DNA from: Atrina japonica
Lineage: Eukaryota; Mollusca; Bivalvia; Pterioida; Pinnidae
Reading direction: 5' to 3'
Assembly (NCBI GenBank): GCA_030159075.1
Contig: BROG01000460.1
Location: 72,001-136,000, forward strand
DNA: 64,000 bases
Made by a program: the position numbers and the translations under genes. Under the pieces are notes generated by a model, which worked only from the letters and a program-made list of their open reading frames with translations, ran no database searches and was not told the origin of the DNA. This document shows positions 1-64,000 of the stretch, one piece after another; the first letter of the stretch is position 1, and each line of letters opens with the position of its first letter.

Positions 1-481
1 ATGTTTTTGTCTTTCGCAACGTTCATATTTACGATTTTCTCAATAGAAATGAGAAACACATTGAGTATATTTCTCAAAATATGTACTAGTACTCAAACTA
101 TTTCTAAAATTCTATGGAGTTTTATTTAATTGTGTTGTTATTATATGTCCCTTAATGTTACAATCAGGTAGTGTTTATAGTTATGGTGTTTTTCTTGTTA
201 TATTGACGTTATAGATTTTTGCAAACTGAACATTTTGCTTTCTACACTTCTCTCTATCAAACTTGTTGATTAAAACTATAACCAAAACGTGAAAAATTGC
301 ATTTGTGTTCAGGCAGAACACAGTAGTCTGACGTTTTATGAACGTTTAAAAATGTATAGCCTTCGATAGGTATTCGCTTCGCTACACAAATATGAAACGT
401 GTACTGACAAACTGTCTAGCGACCAACGCATCTTCAAATTTACACTTAAATCTATGTAGATATTGATTTACTTTTTTTACA

Positions 482-625
482 GTGGTTACTCTTAGACGGA
501 TTTCGGCTATACTTTTAAATTTATTATTTGACCTTGTATGATTCTCTTTAGAAAATACATATACGTTTTAAATTGGAGCTCAGCTGATGAAGTCTAATTG
601 ACAGAAACGATCGTGTGTGTTATTA
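482..625 (-). repeat. Truncated copy of dispersed 360-bp element
   Basis: The reverse complement matches the first half of the unit arrayed at 45191-47060. It shares the 'agacttcatcag' and 'gtctaagagtaaccactgt' blocks. It is a single isolated partial copy. Confidence 0.7.
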
Positions 626-1387
626 ATATTGTCACCTAATCTTTTTGCATGGGAAATAAATGCTTTAGGATATCGATTGTTTATGTTAGTTTATGTTGGA
701 TTAAATATTTATTTTGCTATATCAACAATGACATATTGTACTAGTTTCTTTTCGAAATTCAGGTTTCGACCTTATCTAAGTTACCTCGATCACTGTTGAA
801 ATTTCTGTCAAAAATTAAACTTAAAAAAAATACTGAGAATGTAGAGTCTTAATTAAGGTAAATAACGTTGCAAACTACACTACAAAAGTTATAACTGATA
901 CATGTTCAGACTTTCATAGAAATAAAACAGTAACGATTAGACCTAGAGACAAACTTAGGATGAGTTTCGGCGTTCAACAAAGGGGCGACAAACAGAAGTT
1001 TGAGAGGTATTAAAGAACAAGACAGAACGAAAACAAACATAAAAATTTAGGGTTAAGAACGATACGAAAACTGTAGGAGCCATACAGTTGCATGTACAAT
1101 CATTCTTATTCCTGTTTGGGGGTTTACCTATCACCCCAGCAGACTACTGCTAAGTCTGGATCCCCATTTAGTATAGTAAATGGTAATCTTCAGCAGCACG
1201 ATATGATTAACACGCAATACCCCTATTTCAGGATACCCCGAATGTTTACAAAATCTTTTTCACAAATGACAAAAAATTTGTCAAAAATGATAATCACTTA
1301 AATTTTCACCAAAAGTCAAACCAAGAAGTTTTACAAGCAAGTATTCAGCAATAATTGAGCTCGAAGTTGAGCTTAAGTATTAGAGAG

Positions 1388-1700
1388 ACATTAGCTGTGT
1401 TCACAAAAAACATTTTGATTTGTTTTTACTTTTACTACTTGTACTTGATGTAAAATAAAATAGAAGAGCTATACTTCACAGGCATACAAAATTTTATATT
1501 CTTATATTTCGTGAAAATAAAGTCAGTTCCAGTGTGGTATTCATATACAAATAGTAAGTGTGTAAAATTATTGCAAATGAAAAGTGTTTCTCTAGAAATT
1601 TTCACAAAATGTATAGCAAGTTACTATTTTTGTTTACTTAAAACGATTTATTTTTGCTCAGTAAATATACATCAGTCTGACAAATGGAAACGTTTTTACG
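1388..1700. mobile_element. MITE-like dispersed repeat, copy 1
   Basis: The copy starts 'cattagctgtgtt' and contains the shared blocks 'gtggtattcatatacaaatag' (split by mutations) and 'attttcacaaaatgtatag'. The same order of blocks occurs at 10950-11284, 58278-58545 and 62641-62996, so this is a dispersed family. The complete copies have inverted ends, which suggests a non-autonomous DNA element. Confidence 0.55.
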
Positions 1701-1926
1701 ATGTTTAAACTTAGCGCTTTGAACTTGGGTGACTAATTAAGCATACATCATTATAGATATATATTTGATTTGAAAAATATTGTATCTAAGTCTGTGCGAA
1801 ACTAGATAGACTAGAATGTGCGCTAAAGGATCTGTTTTTTTCAGTACATACCTAATTTTTATTTTTACCAAATATGTTATGAACATTTCGATGTTTAATG
1901 AGATAATTTATCTGATTATCATTCAG

Positions 1927-55430
<53,504 letters not shown>

Positions 55431-56294
55431 AAAGGCTGATGACAAATCTGAACATTGTCGTTTCCAATTACTGAGCATACTAAATATATAATCTTTGTAT
55501 AAGTAACAGCAATCATATGATGAAACACTTCAGGACAAAGAAAAAAGTATATGACGTCATCACAGAACTGAGTGTTTCTTCCTACTATTATATGTGTATC
55601 AAAGTGTTTACATTACTGACACGTGTTTACAGAAGGAGCATCTGCATCCAAAGTCAACATCTGCAGGTCACATATTTACTTACATATCAATTTTAGCGCA
55701 ATTTTCCATAGAATTAATTGTGTTAGTATGAATAGTTGTGGAAGTTTGTCCATCAAGTATATAAAGAGTTGAATTTATATAAACAATTTGCTTTTTTTTC
55801 AATTCCCTTATGGAGCCTTGCAACCGGGATCTCATCAACCATTAAAAACTGGCAGCCACCATATTTAACTGAACATTGTTGAGTGTAGCGTAAAACACTA
55901 TGCAAAATTCCAAAATTCAAATCCCTTGTACTGGTATGAAACCTATGTCATTTCTTATTTCGTGATTATAACTAAGTTAAGTTAGTTATAACATCGTTCT
56001 GACTGAGTTTAGTTAAGTTTAATACTGACATATGTACAACTTTTTTTAATTACATAACTCAATTATTGACTCTTTAAATCTGCAAACAAGATATTTCATA
56101 GATTAAATATTTCAGCTTCACTATTTTGACGCTTCTGAGTAGTTGAAATACGTGTTCGAATGTTTACCAACTATATAACCACGAGTTCGAATAATTACCA
56201 AGTATATAATCACGAGTTGATCCCTTTATTGTGATATGGAACTATCTCCCAACTCACACCGAATTTGATCAATCGATGGGACAATTTCACTCTT

Positions 56295-56345
56295 CTGGGA
56301 CACCTGATCCCACCTCTTGGTTGCCCAGAGGTCCGAGTTTGTCTA
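56295..56345 (+). mobile_element. Penelope-like tail fragment
   Basis: 'cacctgatcccacctcttgg' followed by 'cccagaggtccgagtttgtc' matches the hairpin block of the pseudo-LTR. Confidence 0.65.
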
Positions 56346-57599
56346 TTGTCTTTGGTTGTCCGTTGTTCGCTATCATTATATACTTGTATTAAGGTTACCC
56401 GAGTCAGTATTTGCCGACGGTCTTCGTCCTTCGATAGTTTGTCTTTCATTTTAGTCCGTCTTTCATCGTGTGTCTTCCGTAAACAATGGAACAGTTTAAC
56501 TCTTATGTTAAACTCTTATGAAAACTACTATGCCAACCATCTTCGAAGTTTGTAAAGAGCTTCTTTGGAATAAGCGTAACAAGATCGACCCTTTGGATTG
56601 GCCAAAAACTGCCGAAATAGCCCAAACTTGAAAAAAATTACTTATTCTGTACACGTGCACTACAAGGAGATATACGGAATTTAATACATTGTTAGAAAGA
56701 AAATAAAGCAAACTTTTCAGCAAGGCTAGCTTCAGTTCATAAAACTGGGCCAATAAGTCATATAGTTCAAATATACTTAGTGATAGAAGATCCTTTTTCT
56801 CGAATTATATGCATTAAAAGTCCTGATTACATTTCTCTACCAGAATTACAAATTCTGGTATTTTCTAAAACTTTGTCAACATTTTAGGTCACTGAGCATT
56901 GTGATCTAGTGCCATCACCCCTTGTCTTTCATCGTATTGTGTATATTGTGTGTCCTGGTAAAATAAGTATATGGTCTTAATAACAAATGTTTCCTTTCAT
57001 TGTTATATTTACATGTCTATCTAGTGCAATTTGGCCGTAGGTGACCATTAAGGCCCTTTGGACCCCTTGTTTTCTTCTTTTATAAAACTATATAACCTTG
57101 ACAGAAACAGTTAATTTGCATATACATTGTATCATATATATATTTCCATTTATTTATTTATCTTGCCTTGTTTATATTTATTAATTTGATTGTTTCATTT
57201 CTTCTGTACTTCAAGCAATTGCTTGTTTTTTCCATGAATCTTTCATGAATTTATCTATTGTAATTAACACTATTTTTGTACTTTAAAAGTAATAAATTTA
57301 TTAATTTGCATTGTTGATTTATTTTTTCTAACAATGGGCTTACTCATTATATATTTGGATGGATTCCGTTGTTTTACCATATTCCCTGGTATATCACAAA
57401 ATTATAATGTTTCGAAGAAAGGAATAAAGAAAAAAGACTAAAAAACAAAGGGTTGATGGACAAGGAGCACTAAGAGTGCGCTGTCCACAAGTACCTGTGG
57501 TTCTGATTGCTAACCTGAGGAAAGCGTAGGTCTAACACAGGGACCAGGCATGGCAGTTCATGTTTGACATAACCAAATATAACATACACAGTCAAACAT

Positions 57600-57880
57600 C
57601 TGATACAATGTTACCATACTCCGATTCACATAACTTGGCAGGGCGGAGTAATATACCTTTAATTATCATTCGAATGATTCCACTCACTTTTCGGGTACGA
57701 CAAGCTGCGCGGGAAAAATGTTTTATTCCTCACTGGATACTCTCTTATGTATGGTGACAAGTAGAAACGATCACTCTTATCAGTGTAATTCTAATATTAA
57801 ATGCTTCATTACCTAAACTTTATAACCGTCCAGGTCAAGAAAGAGTACACAAGACTCAAACCCGCCAGGTTATATGGATT
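57600..57880 (+). repeat. Dispersed repeat paired with 44338-44585
   Basis: Same order of blocks as the copy at 44338-44585. No gene is recognised. Confidence 0.65.
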
Positions 57881-58277
57881 TTATTATATCTTTAATTTTA
57901 TTTCCTCGTGTTTTTGGCAATTACGTCCACCCAGAAAAGTTCGAAACATTGCTACTTCGACTCAAGAATGATAAATGAGAATCATCGGTTTTTCAATTTA
58001 TGAAGTTCCACAAGGTGTATACGACTCATTCGAAACAATATAAGAAATGTACGATATAGTATTTAATTATTTTAGCGAAAATTAACGTAATTTTCGTGAA
58101 ATTAAAACATTGAGTATTTATGAGGAGAGAATTGTCATGGGGCGGTTTCATACACATGTTAAGTTTGATCTCGATTTATTTGTAGGACTTTTCGATGTTT
58201 TTGTAGAAATAAGCTAAAAAATTCGGATATTCGACTAATAAAAGTTTGAATTATAATTTAATAAGTAGAGTTAGAAT

Positions 58278-58545
58278 GGCATTAGCTGTGTTTACAAAAA
58301 TATTGCTTGTGCTTGATATACAATAACAAATAAGAGCTATACACAGGAATAGAAATCTTATTTTCCGATATATTTTGTGGAAATAAGGTCAGGTTCAGTG
58401 TGGTATGCATATACAAATAGTAAGGTGCCAAACTGGGTATCTCAAGCTATTTTCACAAAATATATAGGAATTTAAGAATTTTTATGTTTGTTATTGCATA
58501 TCAATCTAAGTAGTAAAAAAGAAAAAAAATAGCAAATGTCCCTCT
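58278..58545. mobile_element. MITE-like copy 5
   Basis: It starts 'ggcattagctgtgtttac' and carries 'gtggtatgcatatacaaata' and 'ttttcacaaaatatatagga'. Its right end is decayed. Confidence 0.7.
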
Positions 58546-58619
58546 AAAAAGTTATTCCTGAAACAATATCAAGAAACGGAAGACATTACAGACATTGAAG
58601 TTCGTTTTTTCGAGTACAA

Positions 58620-58870
58620 CAATGTTCATCAATGAAAATGTTAAAGGCAGCTCATAGATCCAAACTAGTGTTGTGCGGCCACAGTTCACAAATGAAAATG
58701 TAGAAAACAGCTTAGTTCTAAATTACTGTTGCAAGTACATCAGTTCACCAATTAAAATGTAAAAATCAGTTCCAAATTAGTATTGTGTGGCCACTTTTCA
58801 CCAATGAGAACGTAACAGGCAGCTCTTAGGTCTAAGTAATTCCTGTGAGTGCTGCAGTTCCCAAATGTAA
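58620..58870. repeat. Degenerate ~62-bp tandem repeat, four units
   Basis: 'ttcaccaatgaaaatgta' variants recur at about 58626, 58687, 58745 and 58797, each followed by 'cagctc..' or 'cagttc..' blocks. Confidence 0.7.
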
Positions 58871-59049
58871 ATTTAGCAACTATAAGTGTTCATTTAGTAT
58901 CAAGTTCTTATTTGAAATGGAAGGGATTATAGGTTTTCCCTGTGTTTCTCCTTCTATTAAGAATTTTTATTGCTCACCAGTCAGTCACTTAAAGATGAAG
59001 AAGACATGTATTGATGCATCAAAGTTCTCAAAATGCTTGGTTAAAAGTA

Positions 59050-61012
59050 TAAAACATCTCAGATACCAAAGTATAAATCTATAGGATGTCCAGGAAACAG
59101 ATACATATCCGGCAAAAATGGGCAAACACGGACCTCTAGAAACCAAGAGGTGGGATCAGGTGCCATGGAGGAGTAAGCATACCCTGCCGACCGGTCACGC
59201 ACGCCGTGAGTCCACAGTCAAGTCCAAATGAAATACGTGAGGAACGAATCCCCGTCACAATTGGTACAGACGTCTCAACAACCGCCAACGGAAAGACAAC
59301 TCAACATTTCACCCTGTGAAACAGAGTAGTCGCTAACAAGACTATTATACCGACCGTGAAATTTGCGGAACGTTGACATCAAACGCGGTTTTTGATATCC
59401 CTGTGTCAATAATTTGTCATTGAGTAGTTTACATCTGTATATGAAATGTTCATATGTTGAACACACCCTGGCATATCGGATCATTTGTGAAATATAAACT
59501 CCCTATGTGGGTGACTGTTGGATATTACTACTTAAATGTGGAAAATTTACGATGGGAAAGCCGAAATCGTCGCGTTTGTCTTATAGCTTAGTTGCCAATT
59601 TTCCTTCTGTGTCTATAGTAAATAAAATGTCTATGTATGAATCGCCTGTGCTTTATTCTATTGTATATTTAATTTCTAGTTCGCTTTGATATATCGCATT
59701 GACATATGTATGAAAATTGTCATTATTAATTGAAAAAACATCTTCGATGTATATAAATGTGAAATTAAAGAACATCGCTACCTTTTTCTTCTTTTGATTC
59801 AGTAGTTTCTGAATGAAGTCTGTTTCGTATGAATAATGGAACAGGTCGGCCAAAAAGGGGCACAATTGGCTCCCGTAGAAGTGCCGACAATTTGTTGAAA
59901 GACATTCCAAATATTTGTCTATTAGAAATTCCAGCATGTTTTTATATCAACTTCAGTGTATTTATGTGTAGAATCAGAGTAGTGTTTGACAAAATAAGTA
60001 TCATGATAACCAATCACTAGATATTTAAATTTTGGGGTACCACCTTTAGTGAAAAAACAGTTGTCTACGATGCTAAAAAGTCTTTCTTTTAATTCTTATA
60101 TGTAGAATAGTTATGTAAAGAGTAGAGAAGTCGTATGTTTTGATACTGTGAATTTGAGAAAAAATTGTGTGCTTTAAATTTTCTAAAAGTTGTTTAGAAT
60201 TTTAAGTATCCACATCTGATTTACACCGCTTCTGGTATAAGCAACTTTATAGTATTGCTGAAGTATCTCCTTAACAGCTGTCAGTATCTTGGTAAGAAGT
60301 AAAGATAAAAGTTTGGAAGAACAATTGCTGGGTCCTGCTATGTATCTTTGCTTATATGGGGTTTTATGAAGATTAGGTATCCAATATAAATATGGTAGCT
60401 CAAAATCAGTATCGGTTGCAGGTACATCAAAAGAGCATAATACAGACACGTGATTTTGAAGGATCTCGTCCTTTGAAAGTGAGCTACGTGTGTATGTAGG
60501 ATTACCCGTATTCGTATTAAACCTTAGCTCTTCTAGTAAACAATTATAGTAATGTGCCTTGCAAATAAAAACTATATTGTTTGAGGCTTTGTCTGCTGGG
60601 ACCAGTACATATTGGTCATGTAATCTATCCAAATCAGTTACTACTTCTGGATCACTAAATACAGAGGGACAACTTCTTTTCATAGTTTCTTTAAGATTAC
60701 GAATACGAAATTTTATCAACCATCGCATGGCTTTTAGCCATTCAGTGTCTGGTTCTACTCTTCATGTCTGGCCCATCGTCTGGCATAATCTACGACAGAA
60801 TTCATAATTAAACTGAAATTCTGATGCCAATTAAAGGAACGGGTTTCGTGGTATACAGGACCTCTTAAAATAAGATTTCTGAGGTTTTCATTTTCAACAG
60901 TAGAAACGTTGCCTGTGATGACATACCCAAAAGGATTGTTGGATTGAAGAGTGATGATGCACATGAACATGTGACGGTGTTGTGTATAAGATGGTTGATG
61001 TCTAGGCACTGC
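59050..61012 (-). mobile_element. Penelope-like element, 5'-truncated copy
   Basis: Same family as 13130-16761. Its 5' end (61009) corresponds to about 14772 of the first copy, so the GIY-YIG part is missing. Its 3' end (about 59056) matches the pseudo-LTR end. 5' truncation fits incomplete reverse transcription. An AT tract lies just beyond the 5' end. Confidence 0.85.
59275..61009 (-). pseudogene. Penelope-like reverse transcriptase pseudogene
   Basis: Read on the - strand, segments follow one another: 61009-60755 (..YVITGNVSTVENENL..), 60728-60183 (LVPADKASNNIVFICK, SGVNQMWILK), a degraded stretch, 59937-59653 (..CPFLADLFHYSYETDF.. and YIEDVFSINND) and 59484-59275 (KFHGRYNSLVSDYSVS to the stop). 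Where YIDD is expected it reads YIED, so a catalytic Asp is changed. Several frameshifts and stops separate the pieces. Confidence 0.85.
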
Positions 61013-61039
61013 ATATTGAGAAACTAATATACATGTACT

Positions 61040-61044
<5 letters not shown>

Positions 61045-61117
<73 letters not shown>
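61045..61117. repeat. (AT)n microsatellite
   Basis: About 36 AT units beside the 5' end of the truncated Penelope copy. Confidence 0.95.
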
Positions 61118-61118
<1 letters not shown>

Positions 61119-61119
61119 G

Positions 61120-61888
61120 CAAGCAGGGAATGACCACCAGCCTTAAGGCAAACTTTCTCAAAAAATCAGTTTAGGTTCATACATGGCTTGAACCAGAGCT
61201 GACAAGAGGAGGGGGGAATCCACCAATTTTTTTTTTTTTTTCCAAGTACAGTATTCAATTGTTTCATTGGTACTGACGGAACAGTCAACACATTGACCAG
61301 AGGTAGCAGGGAAGGCCATATTATTTCTTTACCAATGAAACAACTAATTTATTTCTTTATCAAGATAAAGTCAACATCTAAAGTCAAATTCGAAAAGACG
61401 CTTGAGTGGGGCGCGCAATAGGGAAATCATCTGTGCATAATTATCGCACATATATCAGTACCAGCAACAGTCTAATGTTGCCCTCTCGCATAATTTTTGG
61501 GATTTTAAGTCTTTTGATAGGATGTTTTATTCAAACTATCAAAAATACTTCATATATAATTAAATAGAGAGCCAGGTAATAACAAAACCTCTTTAACTGC
61601 CACAATTTGATCAGCTCAGATTTGGCATTGTAAAGTGGTTTGGCGAAAGGTTCCAAGAACCTTAAATGAAATCATAAGGAAAAGTGGACATTAAAAAATT
61701 GTGGTGTAAAGCCAGGTGACAAATAAAATGAGGGGCATTATAAAGAGGTATTGCTATATTGGGTTTGATAGTTGACTTTTGCCACGCATTCTTGCGTGTA
61801 TGGTTGAGATTTCAATAAAAAAAATACAAATATAAATTCTGTTTCTTTTTATTTCAAATTATATCACTCCCAAAACAAAAATGTAAAA
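61120..61888. other. Intergenic stretch, nothing recognised
   Basis: AT-rich DNA with a T-run at about 61228-61241. No exon, RNA gene or repeat family could be supported. Confidence 0.4.
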
Positions 61889-61908
61889 ACAATATAAACG
61901 AAATAAAC

Positions 61909-61914
61909 TTTATT
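61909..61914 (-). terminator. COQ2: Poly(A) signal AATAAA for COQ2
   Basis: Hexamer on the - strand, followed downstream by AT-rich sequence. It is the best-placed signal after the COQ2 stop. Confidence 0.45.
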
Positions 61915-62045
61915 ATTCACAACTTATAAATCCCCTGTACAATCATCAAGTTCAAGCAATACATTCTCTAACAATGATAAAACTAAACAATGTTATGTTC
62001 TTCCTTGTTTGACAAGAAACACATATAAAATCAAGGAGTTAATTA

Positions 62046-62097
62046 GTTCTTGACTGTGGACTCAAAGCGGGTATGACCAGTTGACAGGGGATGCTTA
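62046..62097 (+). mobile_element. Penelope-like tail fragment in the COQ2 3' UTR
   Basis: 'cttgactgtggactcaaagc' then 'gttgacaggggatgctta' matches the middle of the pseudo-LTR. Confidence 0.75.
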
Positions 62098-62172
62098 ATA
62101 TTTCATTTATTCATTTATTTTGTAAAATATCTCTATAAACAGATACAACAAATTGTCACACTGACACCTGCT

Positions 62173-62325
62173 CTATTTTTCTTTTTCTTTTATCATTTTG
62201 CCATCTCTCTTTTCTTTTAACAAAGTTCCCAGTACTATCGCTAAAAACATCACAAATCCCAGCTGGGTATTGGAGCGAAACTTTGACGCACAGTCATCAG
62301 CATTGTCCAAATTTACTGTGTAAAG
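62173..62325 (-). CDS. COQ2: Last exon of COQ2, 4-hydroxybenzoate polyprenyltransferase (50 aa)
   Basis: On the - strand, a 'gttatgtttcag' acceptor is followed by 50 codons and TAG. The peptide starts LYTVNLDNADDCASKFRSNT, has a hydrophobic span LGFVMFLAIVLGTLL (the last membrane helix) and ends with a Lys/Glu-rich tail. The Asp-Cys, Phe, Ser-Asn, Leu-Gly and 'IVLG..KEK' positions match what I know of the C-terminus of animal COQ2. The enzyme attaches the polyprenyl chain to 4-hydroxybenzoate in the mitochondrial inner membrane during ubiquinone synthesis. The active-site Asp-rich motifs lie in exons further right, outside this window. Confidence 0.8.
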   Translation of the reverse strand, partial: LYTVNLDNADDCASKFRSNTQLGFVMFLAIVLGTLLKEKRDGKMIKEKEK

Positions 62326-64000
62326 CTGAAACATAACAGCAGAAATTATACATCATATCATCAATTACATGCATCACACATATTTCTGCACTTAAATTGC
62401 CATAAATGACTGAAAAACAAATAAAAGAGTCTACAGTACTAACTTTATACTGACATCTGGAATGCTGCAATTATATCTAACAGTATTTTGTTTTCCCCAC
62501 ATGGCTATACATAATTTTTAAAATATTAGTACTGTTGAGTTTATATATTTGTATACAGGTGGTGTCATTTTACACGGACATAATACTAATGAGATATAAG
62601 AGCATTACAGTAACAATATCATTGATAAAAACTTAAACAAGCATTAGCTGTGTTTTTTTTCAAAATATTTTGTTTCTTCTTTCAATTCTTAAATTGATAA
62701 ACAATAACAAAAGAGATATACAAAGACATAAAAAAAAACCTCTTAAATTCCTATGCATTTTGTGAAAATTGCTTGAGACACCCAAGTTTGGCACTTTTTC
62801 ACTTGCAACTGATAAATTCAGCTATTACTATTTGTATCTGAATACCACACTAGACCTGAAATTTTCACAAAATATATAGGAATATAAGATTTTTAATGCC
62901 TGTGTATAGCTCTATTTATTATTGTACATCAAGTGCAAGTACTAAAAGCAGAAACAAATTGAAATAATTTTTTGGGGTAAACACAGGTTTGCCCATTTAT
63001 ATATAACAAGAGATCCTAGAGGGACCTTGGCTCCCACCATTGAATGTTCTTCATTTGATCTGTGACAGACTGTTCTTTTCTCTTATTTTGTGCGTCAACA
63101 ATGAATTCAAACTAAAACCTAAATATTTTGTCAAGTGCTTTCTCACAAGATTATAACAATACCAAAAATAAATTGCTGTTATCGAAGATAGCTTAACCAT
63201 ACCTGTCAACCTCTAAAATTGAAAATGTTGGTCATGACCTGTATTGAGTAAAATAACAAGAGGCCAATGGCCTCATAGCTCGATGGCAAAAGAAAACAAG
63301 AAACATTTTAAATGTATCCTCAACAAAGCTATTTGTTCCATTTTAAGTGAAAAAAATTGAATTAACATTAAAATACAGAATATATCCAGACTATAGTATA
63401 ACCCTATACACATCCCTTGCTAAAACCTCACTTTTGGACTTATGGCTATGCCCCCATGCATGTGTAACGTTTCCTAGCAGGGTTTTAAGGCTATTATTGG
63501 ATCTGATTTGGATCCTCGTTAAGAGTCTAAAGGTTGAGGCAATATATATAAACATAAACAAATATATACAAATAAGAACCAAACACTACTTGTGCTTTAA
63601 CGATAAAATACGACAACTATAAACTATTCTAACAAGAATTGTCATTTAACTATAGTAACTACTATAACAGTTGTAGGGAATCACAATAATTACTAATTAA
63701 TTACTGAGATTGAATTATTTACAGTGGGTCTCAGAACTTGTATATGTATTTAGGCTACACTGCCAGCTAGTGTGTGTTTTCAGCTCTAGAGTCTGAGACC
63801 TAGGGCTCCAACACAACTCTGTGACTGTGTCTCAGCCTTATACAAAACTATCCCAAAACTAGAAGACAATAGTCACTGTATATCTGTGATAAACAGATTA
63901 CTACTGTCCCGTTCAATTATCTGCTTTTGCTATGTTTTTGGTTCAACTCGCAACTTACAGACTGACCCGAGTGATGTTGGTTCCTTTATTTATATAAATG
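62326..64000 (-). other. COQ2: COQ2 intron (partial), repeats
   Basis: I found no further COQ2 exon to the window end. The stretch holds MITE copy 6 and the starts of 'acaagag..' repeats at about 63007 and 63253. Confidence 0.45.
62641..62996. mobile_element. MITE-like copy 6 (complete)
   Basis: Starts 'gcattagctgtgttttt' and ends 'gtaaacacaggtttgccc'. The halves are partly inverted copies of one another ('ttcctatgcattttgtgaaa' against 'tttcacaaaatatataggaa'), so it folds on itself. Confidence 0.75.

Larger units (their letters stand above)
1..1926. other. Upstream non-coding stretch
   Basis: I see no convincing exon or promoter here. The stretch holds a reversed copy of the dispersed 360-bp element (482-625) and a MITE-like copy (about 1388-1700). 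A frame open from 1816 runs directly into exon 1 and begins with a Met followed by a hydrophobic run. It could therefore be a first exon instead of intron, but its AT-rich composition and the AG at 1925-1926 favour intron. Confidence 0.4.
55431..58270. other. 3' flank and intergenic repeats
   Basis: The stretch contains a candidate ATTAAA at 55841-55846, a Penelope tail fragment (56295-56345), an end fragment of the 167-bp-array element ('aggtgaccattaaggccctt', about 57040-57070) and the repeat 57600-57880. I see no further coding exon. Confidence 0.45.
61890..62172 (-). other. COQ2: 3' UTR of COQ2 (inferred)
   Basis: The reverse complement of 61909-61914 is AATAAA, about 260 bases after the stop. 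The UTR would contain a Penelope-like tail fragment (62046-62097) in antisense. Confidence 0.5.

Noticed and set aside
55633..55667. Possible further exon after the stop
   Set aside because: It has a good acceptor, but the length does not keep phase 0 with a consensus donor, and it lies after the stop exon.
63347..63622. Open frames on both strands near the window end as a COQ2 exon
   Set aside because: Neither translation shows COQ2 motifs such as the Asp-rich prenyl-binding signature, and splice sites are lacking.

Overview
This looks like animal nuclear DNA, most probably from a bivalve mollusc. It is AT-rich and intron-rich, with very few long open frames. It carries repeat families that I associate with bivalve genomes: a ~167-bp unit with the 'ggggaaataactccc' core inside elements ending in 'caggtgacctaaaaa', tRNA-derived SINEs ending in 'cgttaaacaacaat', and Penelope-like retroelements. 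The species cannot be told from the sequence alone.

Two host genes are visible. The first runs on the + strand from before or near 1927 to 55430. I assembled it from 24 exons, bounded by good AG/GT sites except for a weak acceptor at exons 1 and 8. Together they give about 1,055 residues, ending in a stop at 55428-55430. Every exon is a multiple of three and starts and ends in phase 0. The product has a mostly helical N-terminal part (exons 1-7), acidic linkers (exons 7, 10, 11 and 15; exon 10 carries an Asp/Gly tract coded by a GAT/GGT microsatellite), then long charged coiled-coil segments and a basic C-terminus. I do not recognise the family. The second gene is on the - strand. The last coding exon of COQ2 (4-hydroxybenzoate polyprenyltransferase of ubiquinone synthesis) lies at 62173-62325 with its 3' UTR to its left, so the two genes converge.

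Layout: 1-1926 upstream repeats; 1927-12148 exons 1-7 among repeats, including a 2.8-kb element (5776-8572); 12149-20999 a large intron with a complete but decayed Penelope-like element (13130-16761) flanked by ~310-bp direct pseudo-LTRs, plus an inverted 167-bp array; 21000-24334 exons 8-10; 24335-30370 exon 11, an AT tract and a 47-bp minisatellite; 30371-39552 exons 12-19; 39606-41520 a 1.9-kb triplet-repeat tract; 41587-43541 an element with long inverted ends; 43598-48361 exons 20-22 and a 360-bp satellite array; 48362-53914 a Penelope fragment, a 1.57-kb inverted-terminal element and a nested MITE; 53915-55430 the last two exons with a SINE inserted in a MITE; 55431-64000 intergenic repeats, a second Penelope copy on the - strand (59050-61012) and the COQ2 end.

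Most of the DNA is transposon-derived. The two findings of most interest are the all-phase-0 exon architecture of the unknown coiled-coil gene and the Penelope-like family, whose GIY-YIG endonuclease with a Cys finger lies upstream of the reverse transcriptase and which has left at least seven dispersed tail fragments.
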